DNA of 40,406 nucleotides, taken from positions 1 through 40,406 of the forward strand of contig JAJRWH010000102.1 in the NCBI GenBank assembly GCA_024276935.1, written 5' to 3'. This DNA is from Deltaproteobacteria bacterium. GTDB lineage: Bacteria; Desulfobacterota; Desulfuromonadia; Desulfuromonadales; Geopsychrobacteraceae. Of this stretch, positions 35,565-40,406 are shown in pieces; position 1 is the stretch's first letter, and the number at the start of each line of letters is the position of its first letter. A model generated the notes under the pieces. The model did no database searches. It was given only the letters and a program-made list of their open reading frames with translations, and was not told where the DNA came from. The position numbers and the translations under genes were made by a program.

Positions 35565-36353
35565 ATGCATTGCCACGAGGTTGATTACACCATTATCGGG
35601 GATGATATGCAGATGGTCCAGGTTGAGCTGGACCCGGGTGAAACCGTCATTGCTGAAGCCGGAGCGATGAACTACATGGAGCCGGACATCCAGTTTGAAG
35701 CGCGTATGGGTGATGGCTCTCAGGCCGATCAGGGTTTGATGGGCAAGCTGCTCAGTGCCGGTAAGCGAGTTCTGACCGGTGAGTCGTTATTTATGACCCA
35801 TTTTACCAATCAGGGTCACAGCAAACGGCATGTCGCTTTTGCCGCACCCTACCCGGGCAAGATTATTCCGCTGGATCTGGCGACTTTGGGCGGTGATATC
35901 CTGTGTCAAAAAGATGCTTTTCTGTGTGCCGCCTACGGAACCCAGCTGGATATTGCCTTTCAGCGGAAACTTGGTACCGGATTTTTTGGGGGTGAAGGCT
36001 TCATTCTTCAGCGGTTACGTGGTGATGGAATGGCCTTTGTTCATGCTGGCGGCACGATTGTCGAGCGTCAACTTCAGGGAGAAACTCTGCGGGTTGATAC
36101 AGGCTGTCTGGTCGCTTTTGAGCCGGGTGTTGATTACAGTATCGAGAGGGCCGGAAATCTGAAAAGCATGTTCTTCGGTGGAGAAGGATTGTTTCTGGCC
36201 ACCTTAAGTGGGCACGGCAAGGTCTGGTTGCAGAGCCTGCCGTTCAGCCGATTGGCTGACCGGGTCGTTGCCAATGCCCCGAGTGTCGGGGGAGCTGACA
36301 GGGGCGAAGGGTCTGTTCTGGGTGGAATCGGGCGGATGCTGGATGGTCGGTGA
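35565..36353 (+). CDS. TIGR00266/AIM24-family protein
   Basis: A 262-residue protein of a conserved family of unknown function. The opening [20 protein letters not shown] followed by [18 protein letters not shown] is highly typical. A beta-rich body follows ([60 protein letters not shown]) and the C-terminal segment is Gly-rich ([15 protein letters not shown]). AIM24 in yeast is mitochondrial; bacterial members have no settled role. AAAGGAGAGG precedes the ATG. It stands alone on the plus strand and converges with the small membrane-protein gene. Confidence 0.9.
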   Translation: MHCHEVDYTIIGDDMQMVQVELDPGETVIAEAGAMNYMEPDIQFEARMGDGSQADQGLMGKLLSAGKRVLTGESLFMTHFTNQGHSKRHVAFAAPYPGKIIPLDLATLGGDILCQKDAFLCAAYGTQLDIAFQRKLGTGFFGGEGFILQRLRGDGMAFVHAGGTIVERQLQGETLRVDTGCLVAFEPGVDYSIERAGNLKSMFFGGEGLFLATLSGHGKVWLQSLPFSRLADRVVANAPSVGGADRGEGSVLGGIGRMLDGR

Positions 36354-36366
36354 GAGAGACGGAAGC

Positions 36367-36576
36367 TCAGCGCTGTAAAAGTTTGCCGAGCAGGCCAAGG
36401 CCCAGCAACAATGCTCCCACAGGGGCCAGGATGTAGACAAGCATGAGTCCCCAGAACCCGGCAGCTGCTAAGTTTTCACCTGTTGCACCGGAGACGATGG
36501 CCCAGAGGTATTCGAGGGCCATGATCAAAAAGGGGCTGGCCAGAACGATTAATCCGCTGCGGATCAGTTTTGACAT
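36367..36576 (-). CDS. Small two-helix membrane protein
   Basis: A 69-residue hydrophobic protein. Two likely membrane helices are visible: LIVLASPFLIMALEYLWAIV (about 9-28) and GFWGLMLVYILAPVGALLLG (about 40-60). No family is recognised and the ribosome site is weak. It lies 42 bases downstream of the DNA ligase gene on the same strand and may be co-transcribed. Confidence 0.55.
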   Translation of the reverse strand: MSKLIRSGLIVLASPFLIMALEYLWAIVSGATGENLAAAGFWGLMLVYILAPVGALLLGLGLLGKLLQR

Positions 36577-36618
36577 GGTAATTTCATGATAACCGCAAAG
36601 CGAGAGAAGTCAAAGTGT

Positions 36619-37449
36619 TCACAACTCCAGATCTGTGCGAACGCGCATGAAAGAAGCAAAACGGGGAATGCCTGAACGGAATTTTCCGTAGTACTTGAAG
36701 GTGATAATAGAACCAATTGCCGGAGGTGATTTCCGTTCAGCATCACTGAATCCACTGCCTATTTTGAAGCGCGTTCCATCTGCCAGCTCAACCAGCAACG
36801 CGCCCAGCTTGCCCAGATTCTTCCCTTTGCCGGGCAGATGTGACACAACCTTGGCTTCGGCATCCTGAAAACTTTTCACCTTGAGAATCTTCGGGCTGCG
36901 ACCGGTGGTGTAAAGAGCCTCCGGTGCCCGCACAATCAACCCTTCGCCACCCAGCTTTTCTATCCGTTGCAACTCCTGTTTCAGATGCTTTTGATTGCGT
37001 ACCGGGATTTGCGGGATGATGAAGGAGTAGATGGAGGGATGTTGTTCAAACCATTTTCGAGCGATATCCAGCCGGGACGTGAAGCTGCCTGTTGCTTCGG
37101 GAACATCGAAAACAGCAAATTTCAGGGTCAGCCATCCTGGATCAGGAGCCTGGCGTTTAACGATTGCAACCGTCTCTTCAAAGCGACCACGACCTCCCCA
37201 GATTTCACCCTCCAGCGCAAAAGGTGGCAGCTCCTGAATGAAATCCAGTGGAGGGTGAAACGGGTTGCCCTGTTTTGACAGCAGCTGCTTGCCGTCCCAG
37301 TAGCCGCGGACTCCGTCAAGTTTTTCACTCATCAACCAGCCTGCAACATCCGCCTGTCCGGTATAGACCTGCGGCAGCATGATCTCAAGCGCCACAACCG
37401 GTTGGGTCATGAAGCAAAACAAGACCAATACCAAAAAATACCAGCGCAT
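36619..37449 (-). CDS. ATP-dependent DNA ligase with signal peptide (Lig E type)
   Basis: A 276-residue minimal ATP-dependent DNA ligase. The first 20 residues (MRWYFLVLVLFCFMTQPVVA) form a signal peptide, so it acts in the periplasm. The adenylated Lys is K43 in EKLDGVRGYWDG (motif I), followed by ALEGEIWGG (motif III), GEGLIVRAPE (motif IV) and KILKVK (motif V). A C-terminal OB-like part ends the protein. Lig E enzymes are known in several proteobacteria and are thought to repair incoming or extracellular DNA. I chose the ATG at 37449 with GGGAGGAGG upstream. Nothing next to it is a clear competence gene. Confidence 0.92.
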   Translation of the reverse strand: MRWYFLVLVLFCFMTQPVVALEIMLPQVYTGQADVAGWLMSEKLDGVRGYWDGKQLLSKQGNPFHPPLDFIQELPPFALEGEIWGGRGRFEETVAIVKRQAPDPGWLTLKFAVFDVPEATGSFTSRLDIARKWFEQHPSIYSFIIPQIPVRNQKHLKQELQRIEKLGGEGLIVRAPEALYTTGRSPKILKVKSFQDAEAKVVSHLPGKGKNLGKLGALLVELADGTRFKIGSGFSDAERKSPPAIGSIITFKYYGKFRSGIPRFASFMRVRTDLEL

Positions 37450-37501
37450 ATCCCCCTCCTCCCTCGATCTTTTGATCTTATTTGTCAAAGTTGTTGGTCA
37501 A

Positions 37502-38638
37502 CTAATCCTGGCGGTGATTGATGGCATCGGCATGTTCTGGAAAATGAATATCGATACAGTCGGGACAGTAAGCGTGAGAAAATTCAGCGTCGGTATACTT
37601 TTCGACATAGGATTCGACCTGATTCCAATAGCCTTGATCATCGCGTATTTTTTTGCAGTAGGCACAGATCGGCACGATACCACGTAGAGTATCAATTTTT
37701 GATTGATATTTTTTGATCGTCAGGTTGGTTAAAAAGAGGATGATCAGGGTTAGAACCGCACAGATCAAAAGATTAAGCATAAGACTGCTGAAAATGCCTT
37801 CCACCGCAGTCGCTTCATTCTGCTCAACCAGGAGGTACCAGTTGAATTCGGGGATGAACCGCGTATTGAGATGGATCATGCTGTTCTGGTATTCGACTGA
37901 AAAACTGCCGTTCTTTTGTTGGAGTATTCTTTTAGCAAGAGGAGCTATTGCAGGCAGGTCGGCCAGCGAAGTGATTCCTTCAGTAAAATTTCGTCCATGC
38001 AGAGTCAGTTGGCCGTTCTTATCAATAAAATAAATATTACGGCCATATTTTTTCTGATAATTATCGAGCATTGAGGTGACGGCGTTGACTGTCAGGCCGA
38101 CTCCGGTAGCACCGATAAAATTACCCGAGTAATCAAAGACCCGGTAATTGATAAAAATGGTCATGGTGTCCTGGTTGGCCAGATCGGCATCGATGTTGAT
38201 CTCGTAATCCTCTTTCATCTGGCGGACCCGAAAATACCAGCGATCTCGCTCATTTTCATTTGAAACCTGTTTCAGGATTCCCTTGGGGTAATAGTATTTA
38301 CGACTTTTTTCCGAGACAAAAAAGCTGGTGACCGTGTGATATCGCTGTTGAATTTCTTTGAGATAATGCCTGATTTCGGCGGGGGGTTGTTCACCATTTA
38401 AAACCCAGTCACGTAAAAAGGTATTACGAGCCATCAACGAAGAAATAAAAATGGGCTTCATCAGATCCCGCTGAATTTCGGAATACACCGTATCGCTGGT
38501 CAGCGGAAGGCTGTTATCTGTGATCTGCTGGCGCAGGGAGGCTCTGGAAACAAAAAAGCTGATGAGACTGGTTAAAAGAAACCCGACGACAAGAAGCAAA
38601 CTGACAATCAGAATAAGATTCTGTTTTTTTCGCCCCAT
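37502..38638 (-). CDS. Membrane Cache-domain sensor with C-terminal four-cysteine module
   Basis: A 378-residue membrane protein. A first helix (LILIVSLLLVVGFLLTSLIS, about 8-28) precedes a periplasmic double-Cache-like domain (about 40-275, with VFDYSGNFIGATGVGLTVNA and IYFIDKNGQLTLHGR). A second helix is at about 286-308. The cytoplasmic end has no kinase, cyclase or methyl-accepting domain, only CAYCKKIRDDQGYWNQVESY and FSHAYCPDC: C325, C328, C358, C361. A similar Cys module is found at the end of many Geobacter-type sensor proteins; function unknown, probably metal binding. It likely senses a small organic molecule outside the cell. Confidence 0.85.
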   Translation of the reverse strand: MGRKKQNLILIVSLLLVVGFLLTSLISFFVSRASLRQQITDNSLPLTSDTVYSEIQRDLMKPIFISSLMARNTFLRDWVLNGEQPPAEIRHYLKEIQQRYHTVTSFFVSEKSRKYYYPKGILKQVSNENERDRWYFRVRQMKEDYEINIDADLANQDTMTIFINYRVFDYSGNFIGATGVGLTVNAVTSMLDNYQKKYGRNIYFIDKNGQLTLHGRNFTEGITSLADLPAIAPLAKRILQQKNGSFSVEYQNSMIHLNTRFIPEFNWYLLVEQNEATAVEGIFSSLMLNLLICAVLTLIILFLTNLTIKKYQSKIDTLRGIVPICAYCKKIRDDQGYWNQVESYVEKYTDAEFSHAYCPDCIDIHFPEHADAINHRQD

Positions 38639-38720
38639 TGTGTCTCCAGACTGTACGATGAATACAGACTAATCATATGCCAGAAAGCATAACAGCTGAT
38701 CAGGATATTGCCACTATGTG

Positions 38721-39787
38721 GGGGACGCTGTTAACTTACAGAACTAAATACTGAAATGTTCTAAATTATTGTCGATTGTTATTTCCTGACAGTCTTCTGC
38801 TGATCGCAGATGCCGACACGCCCAATCGTTTTGCAGTTGCGGTGATTGACCACCCACAAACACCGACCAGCTCTTGAGCGAGCATAGCGCGGGCTGTTGT
38901 TACAGGACGGCGACGGCTGCCCGAGTAGAGTTCTTGTGTTGTGGTGGCAAATTCTTCGCAGATACGCTGCAGGCATTCTTCGCCCATGCGCTGTTTCTCC
39001 TCTGACGAAGAAGGGAGCGCAGCCTCTTCGGTCTGATTCAGGATCTGTTCAACAAAATCGCCAGCACCAAGGATACGCTCATCGTACGCCTCAGGCTGGA
39101 TCCCGTTCGCGTCCTTGTTGGCCTGTGAGCGACGTAAACCGCCACCGACCAGTTCGGGCCGTTTGCCCTGCGCGAGACCGTCGTGGATAAACTGGACATA
39201 TTTGGTGATAGCTGGTTTTTCCTTGCGACCGAAATAAGACAAAACCTCGTCGCGGCATTGCCAGAGAGCACCTGTCTGGTTCATCAGACCGGCATGTCCG
39301 CACCAGGGATGTTTTTTTAGCCCTTCAAGATCTTTGACCTGTCCAGCCCTTATGGGGTTGAGATGAATGTAGCGCACCAGTTCCAGGAAATAACTCTCCT
39401 CTTCGCAGATGATCGATTTGTAGCGATTTTGGAACAGATGGCCGCGCCGTTTGTGGCGCAGGTTGAAGGTGATTGCATGCCCGGTCAGCAGGCGACGCAT
39501 GAAACGCGGTAATCCATACTCGCTGCTGCGCACCAGCAGGTGAGCGTGGTTGTCGAGCAACGCCCAGGCGTAGACGGGTGTCTGACATTCTTCGGAGAGT
39601 TTCCCCAGGCGAGACACAAAACCCGAGCGGTCGGTATCGTCCTTAACGATTTTACAGCCATCGATACCGCGAAAGATCACGTGATGCAGTAAGCCGGGGA
39701 TGTCGATTCTGGGTTGGCGTGGCATGTTGGCTCCTTGAGGTTTTGTTGAGGATATGTTAGATAGTTGCGCAAGTCAACAACGTCCCC
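38721..39787. mobile_element. REP-transposase unit bounded by 17-base inverted repeats
   Basis: GGGGACGCTGTTAACTT (38721-38737) and, inverted, GGGGACGTTGTTGACTT (39771-39787) match at 15 of 17 positions. They flank the transposase gene at short distance on both sides. TTGCGCAA, an 8-base palindrome, lies just inside the right end. The unit looks like a self-contained RAYT cassette. Confidence 0.6.
38766..39725 (-). CDS. REP-associated tyrosine transposase (RAYT, Y1 type)
   Basis: A 319-residue Y1 transposase of the IS200-like/REP-associated group. The metal-binding HxH is H60-A-H62 in DNHAHLLVR and the likely nucleophile is Y119 in RYIHLNPIRAG. The N-terminus MPRQPRIDIPGLLHHVIFRG is family-typical. 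A C-terminal extension of about 120 residues ends in a helix-turn-helix (GWSITATAKRLGVSASAISR), as seen in a RAYT subgroup with a DNA-binding tail. It should act on single-stranded DNA at hairpins. No frameshift or stop is present, so it may be active. Confidence 0.92.
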   Translation of the reverse strand: MPRQPRIDIPGLLHHVIFRGIDGCKIVKDDTDRSGFVSRLGKLSEECQTPVYAWALLDNHAHLLVRSSEYGLPRFMRRLLTGHAITFNLRHKRRGHLFQNRYKSIICEEESYFLELVRYIHLNPIRAGQVKDLEGLKKHPWCGHAGLMNQTGALWQCRDEVLSYFGRKEKPAITKYVQFIHDGLAQGKRPELVGGGLRRSQANKDANGIQPEAYDERILGAGDFVEQILNQTEEAALPSSSEEKQRMGEECLQRICEEFATTTQELYSGSRRRPVTTARAMLAQELVGVCGWSITATAKRLGVSASAISRRLSGNNNRQ

Positions 39788-39818
39788 TAGCTCCCTCGTC
39801 CCCTAGCTCCCTAGCTCC
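39782..39818. repeat. Short tandem repeat (GTCCCCTAGCTCCCT)
   Basis: GTCCCCTAGCTCCCT occurs twice, one base apart, followed by a partial third copy (AGCTCC). It overlaps the right inverted repeat of the transposase unit. Confidence 0.6.
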
Positions 39819-39862
39819 ACTTGTGAGGGCCTTGCTGTTTGTTGAGTGTTGAAAGGGATGAT

Positions 39863-40285
39863 CTATTTATTCTCCAACTCAGCAATTCTTTCTTTCAGTT
39901 CTTTTTCTTTTTGTCGTTGGGCGCTCATGTCGCGCATGATTGCGGCAATCCCCTCTACTTTTCCCTGCTCATTTTTCAGCATGGCAATACTGAAGTCGAT
40001 CGACAAACGTTGGCCATTGCGATGGGTCGAGGGAACCGAGAGCAGGTCGGTGCCGTATTGCGATTTGCCACTTTCCATCACTTTGAAATAGCCATCCCAG
40101 TGTCGCCCGCGCAATTTTTCAGGGATGATCAGGTCGAGGGACTGGCCGATGGCTTCTTCGGCAGAGAAACCGAAGATACGTGTCGCACCGTCGTTCCAGT
40201 GTTGGATCAGACCCTTGCTGTCAACGTAGAGGATGGCGTCGGGGATATTGGCGATGATCTGCTGGCTGAGTTTTTCGGGGAACAT
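39863..40285 (-). CDS. Stand-alone PAS-domain protein
   Basis: A 140-residue soluble protein that is essentially one PAS domain: NIPDAILYVDSKGLIQHWND, then ATRIFGFSAEEAIGQSLDLI, PSTHRNGQRLSIDFSIAMLK and the typical end IMRDMSAQRQKEKELKERI, running into a short coiled-coil tail. There is no output domain, so it probably works through a partner. Its stop lies at 39863 and no partner gene is adjacent on this side. AGGAGA is just upstream of the ATG. Confidence 0.85.
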   Translation of the reverse strand: MFPEKLSQQIIANIPDAILYVDSKGLIQHWNDGATRIFGFSAEEAIGQSLDLIIPEKLRGRHWDGYFKVMESGKSQYGTDLLSVPSTHRNGQRLSIDFSIAMLKNEQGKVEGIAAIMRDMSAQRQKEKELKERIAELENK

Positions 40286-40351
40286 GGGTTTCTCCTATTA
40301 TTGGTTGTTCAGGATTTGAGTTCTGGAACAGTCAAAACCAAGGTCACAATC

Positions 40352-40406
40352 GTCGGGACGCGCCCCGACAGGCGCCTTCCTTTTTGTCCAAGCCAACAAA
40401 AAGGAA
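40352..40406. repeat. Dispersed two-hairpin repeat (second copy)
   Basis: GTCGGG-ACGCGC-CCCGAC is followed by a CAGGCGCC linker and the perfect inverted repeat TTCCTTTTTG (40377-40386) / CAAAAAGGAA (40397-40406), ending at the window edge. The layout matches 13551-13620 although the bases of the second hairpin differ. Confidence 0.5.

Overview
The window suggests an anaerobic deltaproteobacterium of the Geobacter/Desulfuromonas/Pelobacter type. This is inferred from gene content: two ferredoxin-type 2-oxoacid oxidoreductases, a Liv-type ABC importer with acyl-CoA ligases, fused isobutyryl-CoA mutase, two sigma-54 activators with matching -24/-12 promoters, a selenoprotein gene, and dispersed repeats of the kind common in that group. 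No rRNA, tRNA, CRISPR array or prophage was seen.

Region 1 (1-11.3 kb, all minus strand) holds two 2-oxoacid oxidoreductase operons. The first (5471 to 1089) encodes a gamma-flavoprotein-ferredoxin fusion, an alpha and a beta subunit, followed by an XRE-cupin regulator. The second (11298 to 5829) encodes a four-subunit gamma/delta/alpha/beta enzyme, an enoyl-CoA hydratase-like protein and a TyrR-like sigma-54 activator (ACT-PAS-AAA-Fis). Between the activator and the first operon lie two TyrR-box-like palindromes and a good sigma-54 promoter, so the activator probably switches on the fused enzyme.

Region 2 (11.8-24.4 kb, minus strand) is a long Liv-type operon: livG, an acyl-CoA synthetase, livH, livM, the binding protein, livF, a PaaK-like ligase, a DUF6125-like protein and a CaiB-type CoA transferase. 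It has a sigma-54 promoter at its head and a PAS-PAS-AAA-Fis activator gene just upstream. Several of its internal gaps hold dispersed repeats or a strong stem-loop.

Region 3 (24.4-30.7 kb, plus strand) has a consensus sigma-54 promoter, a long leader, a FabH-like ketoacyl synthase, IcmF and an M24 peptidase-like protein, closed by a strong terminator. Together, regions 1-3 read as an island for uptake, CoA activation, oxidative decarboxylation and carbon-skeleton rearrangement of branched-chain and/or aromatic acids.

Region 4 (30.7-40.4 kb) is mixed housekeeping and accessory: a PNPOx-like protein, an exported unknown, a selenoprotein gene (UGA in place of the first redox Cys of a thioredoxin-fold ArsC-like protein, with a SECIS-like hairpin), RNase R, a lipoate/octanoate transferase, an AIM24-family protein, a periplasmic ATP-dependent DNA ligase, a Cache sensor ending in a four-cysteine module, a REP-associated transposase flanked by inverted repeats, and a lone PAS protein.

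The most notable hidden item is the selenoprotein gene at 32143-32481, which ordinary ORF calling breaks at its in-frame UGA.
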